From Arion vulgaris (lineage: Eukaryota; Mollusca; Gastropoda; Stylommatophora; Arionidae), in assembly GCA_020796225.1 (NCBI GenBank), contig CM036765.1:3432228-3496227 (forward strand): a stretch of DNA of 64,000 nucleotides, written 5' to 3'. A program made the translations under genes and the position numbers. Each line of letters starts with the position of its first letter. The stretch's first letter is position 1. A model generated the notes under the pieces. That model searched no databases, had not been told where the DNA came from, and saw only the letters and a program-made list of their open reading frames with translations. Below are positions 9,290 through 18,934 of this stretch, piece after piece.

Positions 9290-9710
9290 TCTTGGATGAA
9301 ATGAAAATCGTGGTATATCCTTGACAGGACGTCGCTGTCAACCACAGTAAACGAGTTATTATTTTCTAGACCCCACATTCAGTAGTTTGCCATTTGTTTT
9401 CTGAACGGTGAGGTCTATTTGTTCTTCTTCTTCCCCTTTCAACTTCCAACGAAGCACAGGTCTTCAACAAACTGCTTCCATTCCTTCCTCTCTCTTGCCT
9501 TCTCTTCCAATTCTTACAACAATTGCCTATCCTTTTAATATCAGTCTCCAGCTGGTCTATTTTTACCGGTCGTAAAAATCTAGGGGAACAAATTTGCTTC
9601 CAAACTGCCTGTCGCAGTTTGAACCAAGTACTCTTGAGTTGTGATTGAGCTAACTACTGCTAAGCTACAGACACGCCTACACTTGGATACCAAATTAAAA
9701 TATTGACATG
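9290..9710 (-). mobile_element. SINE-H copy split by a LINE-O insertion
   Basis: The left part (9290-9420) has ATGAAAATCGTG, GGACGTCGCTGTC and AGTAGTTTGCCATTTG; the right part (9554-9710) has AAACTGCCTGTCGC and the tRNA head antisense (CTACTGCTAAGCTACAGAC). Together they match the continuous copy at 29.77-30.01 kb. The gap is a nested LINE-O piece. Confidence 0.85.
9412..9562 (-). mobile_element. LINE-O 3' fragment nested in SINE-H, with target-site duplication
   Basis: The 133-bp insert (9421-9553) starts with (GTT)CTTCTTCTTCC, the antisense of a GAA tail, and continues with LINE-O 3' coding DNA like that at 54.5-54.6 kb. GGTCTATTT at 9412-9420 is repeated at 9554-9562 as a 9-bp target-site duplication. 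It is a strongly 5'-truncated retroinsertion. Confidence 0.85.
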
Positions 9711-9783
9711 GTTGTGATTGAGATGACTACTGCTAAGTTACAGACACACCTACACTTAGATATCAAATTAAAATATTTACAAA
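9638..9783 (-). repeat. 73-bp tandem duplication of the SINE-H head
   Basis: GTTGTGATTGAG starts at 9638 and again at 9711. Each copy includes the antisense A-box region (ACTACTGCTAAG and a TACAGACAC motif) plus flanking AAATTAAAATATT. Confidence 0.85.
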
Positions 9784-9997
9784 CAGTATTGACCAGTCTG
9801 AGATTGTGATCGTCACTCTCAAAAACCAATCAGAATTTGATTTTTAAAAACATGAGAGACTGAGTTAAAGTTGAAACGAAATCAGAACAATATTAAAGTA
9901 TGTACAATATGGTTTCAAACTCTGCCAATGTCGGTTCCTAGCCCGGATGAAAAGGAGGAGGACTTGTTCGTGAGGCCAGCTACCTCATCACAAGAAA

Positions 9998-10612
9998 TTG
10001 AGAGAGCTCAGAAATTGCAAGAAAGGACGCCATACCGGTAAACCGACCAGCCATTTGGTGTGCGGTGCACCTAGTGCATCAATGACGGTTGCTGATGAAA
10101 GCCGCTCTGCGGAAGTCAGCTACCCGACTCGTGCATTACTTGGCTCAAAAACACACACTAAAATTAGATTTTGGAATGTGAGAACGATGGCCATGGCTAC
10201 AAAATCAGCCCAAATTGCAGAAGAAATGAAGAGATACGAGCTGGACATGCTGGGGTTAAGTGAGGTGAGATGGCCTGGAACAGATAGAAGAGTAGTTAGT
10301 GGATTAACCTTCATATATTCAGGAAGAGAGGATGGTAAGCATTTTGAAGAAGTGGGTATAATGATGACACCTAGAGTAGCAAAGAGCAGGTTAGAATGGG
10401 AACCCATCTCGAGTCGAATAATCAGAGTCCGCTTCAGTACCAGGCATGTCAATATGACAATACTGCAGTGTTATGCACCAACAAACGAGGCTGACGATGA
10501 TAAGAAAGACACATTTTATGAGCAACTACAAGATCAAATTAACAAGACCCAAAAACATGACCTGTTAGTAGTAATGGGGACTTTAATGCCAAGGTTGGAA
10601 GTGATAATGTAG
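9998..10612 (+). pseudogene. RTE endonuclease domain, main part
   Basis: The frame contains TKIRFWNVRTM, ELDMLGLSEVRWPG and TILQCYAPTNEADDDKK: the N (RFWNVRT), E (LSEVRWPG) and Y-A-P-T motifs of EEP endonucleases. It breaks at LLVVMG, where the conserved GDFNA motif should follow. The DNA reads GGGGACTTTAATGCC and one G appears to be missing, so the frame moves. In a live element this domain nicks the target DNA for target-primed reverse transcription. Confidence 0.85.
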
Positions 10613-10890
10613 GGGTAGAGAGAGCTATAGGAAAACAAGGAATAAACACAATGAATGAGAATGGAGAAAGACTGGCGGAGTTATGTATGCTGTCCAACTT
10701 AGTAATTGGAGGTACCATCTTTGCACATAAGGAAATTCATAAACTTACTTGGCACTCACCAGATGGAGTGACCAGGAATCAGATTGACCATATGTGCATA
10801 AATACACAATTTAGAACATCATTGCTGGATGTCCGTGCATACAGAGGGAGATCTAGGAAGTGATCATAATTTATGCATAGGTAAATTGAA
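10613..10890 (+). pseudogene. RTE endonuclease domain, C-terminal part
   Basis: In a shifted frame the sequence continues MNENGERLAELCMLSNLVIG, then GTIFAHKEIHKLTWHSPDG and NQIDHMCI. The order G-E-R-L, T-W-x-S-P-D-G and N-Q-I-D-H is the usual EEP C-terminus. The last catalytic motif (SDH) follows as GSDHNL in another frame near 10860-10875, so a second frameshift lies near 10850. Confidence 0.8.
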
Positions 10891-11129
10891 ACTGAAATTG
10901 AAAATTACCATACTAAAAAGAACAACTGCGAATAGACAGTCAAAGACTACAAAATAAGAGGTAAAAGGAATATCAGCTCGAACTTAAGAATAGGTTCAAG
11001 TTACTCAATGGTGAAAATCAACAGAACATTGAAGACAAATGGACTAAGATAAAGGACACACTATTGGGGACAGCAAATAGTAATTAAAGACAAAAGACAG
11101 AAAATCCTGGATAAGCGATGACACCTGGA

Positions 11130-11925
11130 AATGTATTCAAGAAAGAAGAAAGATGAAACTAGCATATTTAATACTAAGGAATGCAACAGATGAAATCCAA
11201 GCTAAAGAGGAATATAGACTAAAAGACAAGGAAGTGAAAAGAGCGACTAGAAGAGATAAAAGAGCATATGTCAATCGACTGGCTGAAGAAGGGAAAAAGG
11301 CAGCTAAGACTGGAAACAGTAAAATGCTATACAAACACTAAAACAACTTACTGGAACTTTTGTTTCAAAGGGTGGCCCAATCAAGAGTAAAGATGGTAAG
11401 TTCTAACATCAGATACCGAGCAGAAGAAAAGATGGGCAGAACATTTTGAAGAAATATTAAATAGACCTGATCCACCAGTACTACTCAAGTTTGACGAAGA
11501 GGAAAAACAGCTCTTACCAATTAAGAAGAAATGATAAGTGTAGCTGAGGTCAAGGAGGCAATCCTTTCCTTGATAAACAATAAGACAGCGGGTGATGCAA
11601 CATTACTGCAGAAATGCTCAAAGCGGCTGATGATACAACTATTAGCCAGGTGCAAGAACTATTTAATAAAGTATGGGACGAAGAAACTGTCCCAGATCAA
11701 TGGAAAAAGGAATAATTGTTAAGATCCCCAAAAAGGTGATCTCAAAGATTGCAACAACTGGAAGGATCACCTATTATCAGTAATGACCAAGACTTTCTGC
11801 AAAATCATTCTTAATAGAATCAAAGGAGCAGTGGACACAACCTGAGAGAAGAACAAGCTGGTTTAGACCTGGGAGAAGCTGCTTAGACCAAATAATTACC
11901 CTATGACTAATTTTGGAGGAACATA
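11130..11925 (+). pseudogene. RTE linker and N-terminal reverse-transcriptase region
   Basis: Basic, Lys/Arg/Glu-rich peptides (MKLAYLILRNATDEIQAKEE at 11153 and the frame at 11531 with SVAEVKEAILSLINNKTAGD) match the region between endonuclease and RT of RTE elements. KTAGDAT stands for the usual KA(P/A)G-D motif. Further on are frameshifted remnants of WKKG-IVKIPKKGDL and NRIK. Several frame changes occur. Confidence 0.75.
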
Positions 11926-12500
11926 TTGAGAAGCAACAACCCTCATACTAAATTTCATCGATTTAAAAAAGCCTTTGATAGTCTACACAGAATCTCCCTG
12001 TGGAATAATCTGAGATGCTATGGAATACTAGACAAAATAATAAACATTATTAAGAGCCTCTATGAGGGTTCACAGTGTGCAGTTTGCACTGATGGTGGAC
12101 ACAGCGACTGGTTTATGGTTGAAACCGGAGTAAGCAAGGCTGTATTCTATCTCCGCTATTGTTTGGAGTTGTCATTGACTGGGTGATGCGAAAATGTTTG
12201 CAGGGTAAAACTGGCATCGATTGAGTAGAAAATAGTCAACTAGAAGATTTGGATTTTGCAGATGATATTGCCTTGTTAAGTAGAAACAACCAATATACGC
12301 AAAGAAAAACAGACAACTTGTCATCTATAGCATCAAAAGTTGGACTGCATATAAGCTATGAAAAAACAATATAATGAAGACACCTATGGCAAATAATGCA
12401 GATATCACACTGGAAACTAAAATGATAAAAATAACAGAGCAGTTCACCTATTTAGGTAGCAATTTGATTGCACAGGAAATGTTAAAAAGAAATTATGATA
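11926..12500 (+). pseudogene. RTE reverse-transcriptase palm region
   Basis: Motif A is seen as FIDFKKAFDSLHR with the first catalytic Asp. Then SLYEGSQCAVCTDG, and after a frame change the catalytic box DLDFADDIALLS at 12246-12281 (FADD at 12255-12266). Downstream KITEQFTYLGSN is the post-catalytic YLG motif. Frame changes after KAVF and before VEN make the region non-coding today. Confidence 0.85.
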
Positions 12501-12636
12501 CGAATTGGCAAAGCAACATCAGCTTTTAAAAGTCTAAATAAAATATGGAACTGCAAGTTATATAGTATTAAAACTAAATTCGAATTTTCAATTCAAATAT
12601 TGTATCAATCCTAACATATGCCAGCAGAGTTGGAAA

Positions 12637-13018
12637 ATGACTAAAGATATAGAAAACAAGTTGAATGCATTTGAAAATAGATGTCTGCGAAAAATAATGA
12701 ATATAAAATGGAATGAATTCAGGAGAAGTGATGAAATCAGAGACATGTCTGGTCAACCACTAGTGACAACTGTTATAAAAGAGAGAAGATGGAGATATGT
12801 TGGACACACCTTGAGGAGAAATGATCAACAATATCAAAGCAGGCATTGAAGTGGGATGCAAAGGGTTAAGAAAGAGAGGTCGACCTAAGGAGACCCTGAA
12901 ACGAACTTTGCTGAGAGAGGTTAGAAATATCGGTCTCAGTTCCATGGCGGAAATTGAGCGAGTTACCCATGATAGAGCGGTATGGAGAAATTGCTTGCAG
13001 GTCCTATGTAACGTATAA
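12637..13018 (+). pseudogene. RTE C-terminal region
   Basis: Peptides KDIENKLNAFENRCLRKIMN, IKWNEFRRSDEIRDMSGQPL and RRWRYVGHTLRRN are followed in another frame by KGLRKRGRPKETLKRTLLRE and ending IERVTHDRAVWRNCLQVLCN before the stop. This is the standard RTE end: a W-x-x-HxLR(R/M) segment, a basic GRP-K segment and a DRxxWR box. Confidence 0.9.
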
Positions 13019-13073
13019 CGGTACGAGAGGAATTATCATTATTATTAATATGGTTTCAAGTGTTGAGTTCTAT

Positions 13074-13476
13074 TATATATCTTGGATATACCATCGGCTG
13101 GCACTACAGAGACAAATGGACAAAAGATCATCCTCAGCATAAAACAGGACAGATACTATGGTCTGTCTCTGTGGAACAAGTTGTCATACTCGCGTCTCCG
13201 TACCGGCCACAACAAGCTCCGCGTCCACATGTTTCACAAATTTTAAATTGGCACAACTAGCCTGTGCCCCTGCAAAAACGGACAGAGCAGAAAACGTTCT
13301 CCAAGATTGTCAACTAATAGCAGGCATAAGAAAAGAAACCTGCCCTCAAAACACAGAGCTTCGCGAGAATCTGTACGGAGGAACGGAGTCCCTTAAAACC
13401 ACGGTAAAATTGATGATAAAAGTTGGTTCATCAGTCTAGGCCGGGATCGCGCGAGAGAGATATATATCTTGGATAT
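13074..13476 (+). mobile_element. LINE-P 3' insertion with 16-bp target-site duplication
   Basis: The insert (13090-13460) is bracketed by TATATATCTTGGATAT at 13074-13089 and 13461-13476. It encodes a frameshifted C-terminus: SLWNKL, RLRTGHNKLRVHM, then AENVLQDCQLIAGIRKETCP and RENLYGGTESLKTTVKLM before a stop. RLR-GHN and LQDC-(L)...LYG are hallmarks of the region after RNase H in jockey/I-type LINEs. It landed a few bases downstream of the RTE tail. Confidence 0.88.
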
Positions 13477-13961
13477 CAAATAACAGAAGACGGCAAGTTG
13501 TTCAAATGAAGTTGAAAATAAAAACATATTCAATAGCATGAAAAAATGAATGAATTCATTCGTACTAACTGCCGTAGAGTGTGCCAAGATTGTGTATTAC
13601 AATTACCCACCTGCCGCACACTGCGCCAATCATTGTTTCATTTACAATTAGTGATAAATTTACATCAACGGATTTTAATCAAATTTTCGGTTTCGAATCT
13701 ACAGCAAAGTTTCAATTTCCAAAATTGTGGTCCGATCGAAAGCATAATTCAATTGTTAATTTGGTAAAATGTATCTCCATGCAACCAGAATGTGAATACA
13801 AAATAACTGCCATTATCATGCTTTTTCAATTCAGTAGTGAACGTGTTACCATGTAAAATAAAAAGCATAGGATTCACAAAAGATAAAACGTGCCCGGACA
13901 ATCAGGACTTACATATCAGTGATTTAAAAGTTAATTGCATATCCTGTACAGGACTTTGCGA
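13477..13961. other. unassigned AT-rich spacer
   Basis: Frames up to 91 codons on the plus strand overlap one another and show no motif. No tandem structure. Confidence 0.5.
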
Positions 13962-14160
13962 ATCAACCCCAGCTTTTAAACGCTGTTTGTGATTTTTCTA
14001 GGCATTAGTTTGTCATTGCTTTCTGAACGGGTGGTGTCATCGTCCTTTGTAAAAATCCACGCAAACAATTTGCAACCAAACTGTCCGCAGCGTGATTTGA
14101 ACTCAGAAAGTCGGGGTTAACAGACCGAGTCACTAACCCCTAGGCCACAGACGCCACTAT
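13962..14160 (-). mobile_element. SINE-H copy
   Basis: The minus-strand tRNA head lies at the right (TGTGGCCTAGGGGTTAGTGA, B-box GAGTTCAAATCACG). The body contains the antisense of GTTTGGTTGCAAATTG, and AGTTTGTCATTGCTTTCTGAA corresponds to the AGTAGTTTGCCATTG block. Confidence 0.85.
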
Positions 14161-14195
14161 CAGTGATTTAATCAACATAATATCTATGACAAACA

Positions 14196-14390
14196 TATTT
14201 ATCTTCTTCTTCTTGTTCAATGATGCAGCGGCACTTGAGCTCTTGCTCTTCGGCTCAAGATATTTATCTTCTTCTTGTTGTTCAATGATGAAGCGGCACT
14301 TGAGCTTTTGCTCTTCGGCTCAAGATATTTATCTTCTTCTTGTTGTTCAATGATGCAGCGGTACTTGAACTCTTGCTCTTCGGCTCAAGA
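14196..14390 (-). repeat. three 65-bp tandem copies of a LINE-Q 3' end
   Basis: TATTTATCTTCTTCTT starts at 14196, 14261 and 14326. On the minus strand each unit reads GAGCCGAAGAGCAAGAGCTC, AAGTGCCGCTGCATCATTGA and then GAA-rich DNA. This is the 3' end plus (GAA)n tail of LINE-Q, seen once at 35.81-35.86 kb (GGCACGAGCTCAAGTGTCGC, ATCATTGAAGAAGAAG). Confidence 0.88.
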
Positions 14391-14477
14391 TAACGCTAGT
14401 ATTTTCAAACCCAAAATGTCTATATATAAAACAAAATTTCACTGAGCATTTAGACCTTAGCGGTCACTTTCCCATGA

Positions 14478-15112
14478 CAACACTGGAGAAAGTTGAACAT
14501 TTTACATATTTGGGTAGTAAAGTGTCAAACAACGGAGACACGCTGAAAGAAATAATCTCTCATATTGCTATAGCAGCTAGTGTCTTCACTAAATTAACAA
14601 ATATCTGGCAATCTCAAGACCTTAGTATATACACAAAAGTTAAATTGTTTAAGTCATGTGTGATTTCTGTACTGACCTACGGTTGTGAAAGTTGGAAATC
14701 AACAAAGAAAATTGATAAGAAACTGGACAGCTTTGAGAATAAATGTCTCCGAAAATTATTAAAAGTAAAATGGAGTGATTTCGTTTCTAACAACACAGTG
14801 AGAGATAGAACACAGCAACAACCCGTATCAAATATTATAAGGAAACGAAGGTGGAAATATTTAGGTCATGTTCTTAGATCAGACGAAAAGAGACTAAATC
14901 AACAAGTCCTTATGTGGTCACCAGTTGGGAAAAGAAAACGTGGAAGACCTGAGACCACTCTTCGAAGAACAATCCAACAAGAAAGTAAACTATTGGGATG
15001 TAAACCATACAAGATCTCCAACTACTAGCAACGAACCGCATCACATGGAGATCTTAAACCTCTGCCCTATGTGCGGCCATTGGCACGAAAGGAACAAACT
15101 AACTAACTGACT
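14478..15112 (+). pseudogene. RTE subfamily 2, C-terminal fragment with long open frame
   Basis: The frame 14474-15028 (184 codons) reads through VEHFTYLGSKVSNNGD, VKLFKSCVISVLTYGCESWK, FENKCLRKLLKVKWSDF, IRKRRWKYLGHVLRSDEKRL and KRKRGRPETTLRRTI. Then a frameshift precedes the end (I-T-W-R-S...ALCA-like) near 15040. It is the best-kept copy of this subfamily. It continues into AACTAACTAACT, the 3' tail also seen at 21.15 kb. The endonuclease and catalytic RT part are absent (5' truncation). Confidence 0.88.
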
Positions 15113-15115
15113 ATA

Positions 15116-15230
15116 CAGGAGATAGAAGGTCCAATTCATTTCCTCACTTGTGGAACTTGGAGTGTGGGATTGAACCTTTAACTCTCCTGAGTCCGAGTCA
15201 ATAGGCAAACGCCTAGGCATTACTCTAATT
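15116..15230 (-). mobile_element. SINE-B copy
   Basis: On the minus strand: A-box region TTAGAGTAATGCC, anticodon-arm region CCTATTGACTCGGACTCAGG, B-box GGTTCAATCCC, then CACTCCAAGTTCCACAAGTG. It serves as the reference for the arrays at 55.5 and 58.2 kb. Confidence 0.85.
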
Positions 15231-15306
15231 CATCATACTGCATTGTCCTATACATTTGACATATATTTATAAATGATATATAGAACTGAAACATGTCACA
15301 ATGTAC

Positions 15307-15690
15307 ACACAGAACAAGAGAACAATTAAAGCTTGTGAAATGTGGATACACAGAACAAGAGAACAATTAAAGCTTGTGAAATGTGGATACACAGAACAAG
15401 AGAACAATTAAAGCTTGTGAAATGTGGATACACAGAACAAGAGAACAATTAAAGCTTGTGAAATGTGGATACACAGAACAAGAGAACAATTAAAGCTTGT
15501 GAAATGTGGATACACAGAACAAGAGAACAATTAAAGCTTGTGAAATGTGGATACACAGAACAAGAGAACAATTAAAGCTTGTGAAATGTGGATACACAGA
15601 ACAAGAGAACAATTAAAGCTTGGAAATATGGATAACAGAACAAGAGAACAATTAAAGCTTGTGAAATGTGGATACACAGAACAAGAGGAC
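15307..15690. repeat. 41-bp minisatellite
   Basis: About nine copies of GTGGATACACAGAACAAGAG plus AACAATTAAAGCTTGTGAAAT, nearly identical except one copy with two small deletions at about 15620-15632. The HindIII-like AAGCTT occurs once per unit. No unique source was identified in the window. Open frames on both strands are by-products. Confidence 0.95.
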
Positions 15691-15796
15691 GAGTACACAG
15701 AAAGAAAACGGATAAACAAGGACTTCAACACTAGGGGAAAGAAATACTCAAGTAGATAGAAATAAGACAATTGAGATATTTAGCTAATGTGAGGGG

Positions 15797-16010
15797 AGAA
15801 GCGTCTGACTGAATGGATCAGCTCCCTGGTGGAAGAACCATGTTCAATTCACGGTAATGGCAAGAATTTTTTTATGTTGTAGGCATAAATGAAAAATCCT
15901 AACATTAACAGCTTCGCAGGCACTGCACTAGCCATGCGGAAATGAAATTCCTCAGACTCCGTCCCACCAGTCCTACACCGCCCTAACAAGCGGTACTACA
16001 GACAGTAACC
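15797..16010 (+). mobile_element. SINE-G copy
   Basis: Decayed tRNA head (GCGTCTGACTGAATGGATCA, B-box TGTTCAATTCACGG), then AGGCATAAATGAAAAATCCT, GCACTGCACTAGCCATGCGG and the 3' part CCTACACCGCCCTAACAAGC, as in the reverse copies at 29.5 and 53.2 kb. Confidence 0.8.
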
Positions 16011-16045
16011 ACAGATTTATAAACATATTTTCTATTAATAGATAT

Positions 16046-16295
16046 GTGACGTGCGACCACAAACTGGGCAGTCAGCTTCAGGTCTTTCAGATTTCCCCAA
16101 AGCTTAGTTTTCAGGTTGACTGGGAGTGACCACATGTTGCTTCTCAGCTCACACAGGAGAGGGCAGTCTTGCAGGACATGCTCTGGTGTCTGTTCCGCCT
16201 GCTGACACTGGCAAAGATCTGTTTGACTTATTCTTAGTCTATATAAGTGTTTGTTGAGTCTGCAGTGTCCGGTACATAGTCAAACTATAATGACC
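16046..16295 (-). pseudogene. LINE-P C-terminal fragment
   Basis: The minus strand encodes an LQDC-L...LCELR-(S)NMW segment, NLKT(L)G and LTAQFVV-type end, matching the plus-strand copy at 50.79-50.96 kb. Upstream it reads CQCQQAEQTPEHVLQDCP-like residues. No frame is intact through the whole piece. Confidence 0.8.
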
Positions 16296-16466
16296 TGGTC
16301 CGTTCAAGTACTCTTCAAAATTCAAGAAATAATACCAGAGTTCAAGTGAAATGAGAGATAATACAAGTAAATAATCCTATGATGACGCAGTTCTGTTAGC
16401 AGAGAATAAGCCAGCAAAACTACAAGAACTAAACCTGCTAGATAAACCTAGCAAGTAATAATCATT

Positions 16467-16612
16467 AGATGGTTAGATGGTTAGATGGTTAGATGGTTAG
16501 ATGGTTAGATGGTTAGATGGTTAGATGGTTAGATGGTTAGATGGTTAGATGGTTAGATGGTTAGATGGTTAGATGGTTAGATGGTTAGATGGTTAGATGG
16601 TTAGATGGCATA
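16467..16612 (+). repeat. (TTAGATGG)n 8-bp array seeded in LINE-J
   Basis: About 18 perfect copies of TTAGATGG. They run straight into CATAGCAGAATCCTGTCAAA, the LINE-J sequence that in the copy at 5.68 kb (minus strand) is preceded by GATGGTTAGATG. That short near-repeat is the likely seed. Confidence 0.92.
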
Positions 16613-16689
16613 GCAGAATCCTGTCAAAGAGAACAAATAACAAACACCGAAGACACCTGGGAAAAGCGCAAGATAAAAATAGAAAACCA
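16613..16689 (+). pseudogene. LINE-J far C-terminus
   Basis: Encodes the (D)GIAESCQREQITNTEDT segment equivalent to LDDIAEFCQRSQITI in the minus-strand copy at 5.65 kb. It is sandwiched between two arrays, both grown from the same element. Confidence 0.8.
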
Positions 16690-17085
16690 CGACACCGGGC
16701 AACAACCCGGTAGCAGTGTGACGACACTGGGCAACAACCCAGTAGCAGTGTGTCGACACTGGGCAACAACCCGGTAGCAGTGTGACGACACCGGGCAACA
16801 ACCCGGTAGCAGTGTGACGACACCGGGCAACAACCCGGTAGCAGTGTGTCGACACTGGGCAACAACCCGGTAGCAGTGTGTCGACACTGGGCAACAACCC
16901 GGTAGCAGTGTGACGACACTGGGCAACACCCCGGCAGCAGTGTGACGACACTGGGCAACAACCCGGTAGCAGTGTGACGACACTGGGCAACAACCCAGTA
17001 GCAGTGAGTGTCGACACGGGCAACAACCCGGAGTAGCAGTGTGACGACACTGGGCAACAACCCGGTAGCAGTGTGACGACGAAAG
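16690..17085 (+). repeat. 32-bp minisatellite from the LINE-J 3' end, second locus
   Basis: About 12 copies of GACACTGGGCAACAACCCGG plus TAGCAGTGTGAC, the reverse complement of the unit at 4.79-5.61 kb. Variants GACACCGGG and TGTCGACACTGG alternate along the array. Minus-strand frames of 119-191 codons here are by-products of a stop-free unit. Confidence 0.93.
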
Positions 17086-17480
17086 AACAGGAAGAATAAT
17101 TAGATATTAACATCAAGAAAACAAATAATATGGTTATCAGCAAAGAAGGAGAAGCCAAAATGAATATAAAATGCACGGAGAACTATTGAAGCAAATACAC
17201 AATATCTTATATCTTGGACACATGATAACAGTTGATGGCAGATGTGGAAAAGAGATTAGTAAGATAATAGGAAAAGCCAAAAGTGCATTCAATAATGTGA
17301 TCAGGTTACTAACTGGATCAGGTTAAAACAGAAAATAAATATGATAAAGATGAGGATTATCAAGTACGATATTTACACGTTATTTTTGTTTGCTTGAATA
17401 ACATAGACAATGAACAAACATGTGAAAGATAGAATTAATCCATTTCAAGTGTGGATATACAGAAAAATCATCATCATTAA
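17086..17480 (+). pseudogene. LINE-J reverse-transcriptase fragment downstream of the array
   Basis: Frameshifted peptides KTNNMVISKEGEAKMNIK, then ISYLGHMITVDGRCGKEISK and FNNVIRLLT represent the region just after the catalytic box of a LINE RT (the YLG motif). This part normally lies upstream of the C-terminus, yet here it follows the 3' array, so two LINE-J pieces are joined or the array sits between tandem copies. Confidence 0.7.
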
Positions 17481-17639
17481 ATAGCTTGTCCGTTCTGGAA
17501 CTTGTCTCCCATGACAACAGTCCTGAAAAAACCCTCTCTATTCTGTGCAAGTTTACCGCATGATAGAACCATGATGCAGAAGAATAGGTCGTATTTAATG
17601 GACAGAAATTAAGGTAAATAAAGAAAAAAAACCATGTCC
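17481..17639. other. short unassigned spacer
   Basis: Nothing recognised between the LINE-J and LINE-O-like pieces. Confidence 0.4.
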
Positions 17640-18065
17640 TTCTATATATGGAGCGGAGACATGGAGAACAAATAAGGGGAACACCAAAATATTGCAGACA
17701 TTCATCAATAGATACCTGCGCAGGATACTCCATCTGCGATGGTATGACAGGAGCACAAACAGGGAACTGGGATAGAACAGGACAACGACAGGTGGAACAT
17801 GAGATAAGGTGCAGAAGGTGGCGATGGATAGGACACACACTGAGGAAACACCCTGACATCATCACGAGACAGGCTCTCCGATGGAATCCTGTGGCAATAG
17901 AGGGAGGGAAGACCTAGGAACACACGGAGTCGGGAGTAGCAAACAAAATGCAAATAATGGGGAGAGATCTGGGAAATACGGTTTTGGATAGGAGGACTTG
18001 GAAGGCCTTAGTTGCAGACTTATTTTTCCCTAGGCGCGAAGGGTGAGGAAGAAAGAAAAACTAGA
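17640..18065 (+). pseudogene. LINE-O-like C-terminal fragment, divergent subfamily
   Basis: Peptides [40 protein letters not shown], then after frameshifts a [19 protein letters not shown] part, [13 protein letters not shown] and a KALVADLFFPRREG-like end. The ETWRT...FINR-LRRI and (W)IGHTLR motifs place it with LINE-O copies at 24.5 and 54.2 kb. Confidence 0.8.
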
Positions 18066-18109
18066 AAAAAAAACAGAAAGAAAAACAAATATTACAGGAA
18101 AAGATATCA

Positions 18110-18345
18110 AACAAATAAAATATTTCGGACGCATACAAAGAGATAACACATTGATCAAAACTTTATTTGGTTAGAAAGTTGAAGGAAGATGAGCTAGGAG
18201 AAGACCGACACGCAATTGGGATAGACAAATCAAGAGATGGACACATTTCAGACTACAAGAGTACAGCATCAAGGAAAAAGGCTTGCAGGTCTATTATAAA
18301 AAAGCCTCGATGCGTAGAGGGCACCGGATGATGATGATTAAAGAG
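18110..18345 (+). pseudogene. LINE C-terminal fragment ending in (GAT)n
   Basis: Decayed KYFGRIQRDNTLIKT, GRRRPTRNWDRQIKRW and then RRGHRMM, followed by GATGATGATGATT. The FGRIQR and R-P-x-R-x-W order is that of LINE RT C-termini. It is related to LINE-M but ends in GAT rather than GAA units. Confidence 0.6.
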
Positions 18346-18394
18346 GCATGATACTATTTAAACAGTGGCACTGTGGAAACTGACTAAATAAATA

Positions 18395-18865
18395 GAAAAC
18401 AAGTTGAAGAATGCATTTGAAAATAAATGTTTGTGAAGAAATAATGAACATGAAATGGAACGAATTCAGGAGAAGTGATGAAATCAGAACAATGCTTGGT
18501 CAACCACTAGTAACAACTGCTATAAGAAGGAGAAGATGGAGATATGTTGGGCATACATTGAGAAGAAATGTCTGGGCAACCACTAGTAACAACTGTTATA
18601 AGAAGGAGAAGATGGAGATATGTTGGACACACCTTGAGAAGAAATGATCAAAGAATACCAAAACAGACATTGAAGTTGGAGGCAAAGGGTTCAAGAAAGA
18701 GAGGATGACCTAAGGGAGCGAACTTTGCTAAGAGAGAGAGGGAAGAAATATAGGACTCCAAGTCCTTTGGGAAGAGATTGAGCGAGTTGCACAGGACAAA
18801 GCGGTATGGAGAAATTACTTGCAGGTTCCATGTAACGTATTACGTTACGAGAGGAGTTAATTACT
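18395..18865 (+). pseudogene. RTE LINE C-terminal fragment with internal 76-bp duplication
   Basis: Matches 12.65-13.05 kb: NKLKNAFENKCL-like start, MKWNEFRRSDEIRTMLGQPL, RRRRWRYVGHTLRRN. CAACCACTAGTAACAACTG occurs at 18501 and again at 18577, so the segment encoding GQPLVTT...GHTLRRN is repeated with a 76-bp period. The 3' end reads GTAACGTATTACGTTACGAG, a variant of the RTE tail. Confidence 0.88.
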
Positions 18866-18934
18866 GTTAAAAACCATTTTAGAAAGAGAAGGTGGAAGAC
18901 AGAAGAGCAAAGGGAAAGACAGAGACACAATTAG

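Larger units (their letters stand above)
9930..13055 (+). mobile_element. decayed, almost full-length RTE-clade LINE
   Basis: In order: an apurinic-like (EEP) endonuclease (about 10.15-10.89 kb), a linker, a reverse transcriptase (about 11.5-12.5 kb) and the C-terminal GHTLRR part (12.63-13.02 kb). It closes with the tail TATAACGGTACGAGAGGAAT plus ATT repeats. The endonuclease resembles proteins named craniofacial development protein 2, which derive from RTE/BovB LINEs. Many frameshifts and small deletions show it is dead. It donates the consensus for RTE fragments at 7.5, 8.1, 18.4, 19.4, 22.05 and 34.3 kb. Confidence 0.9.
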
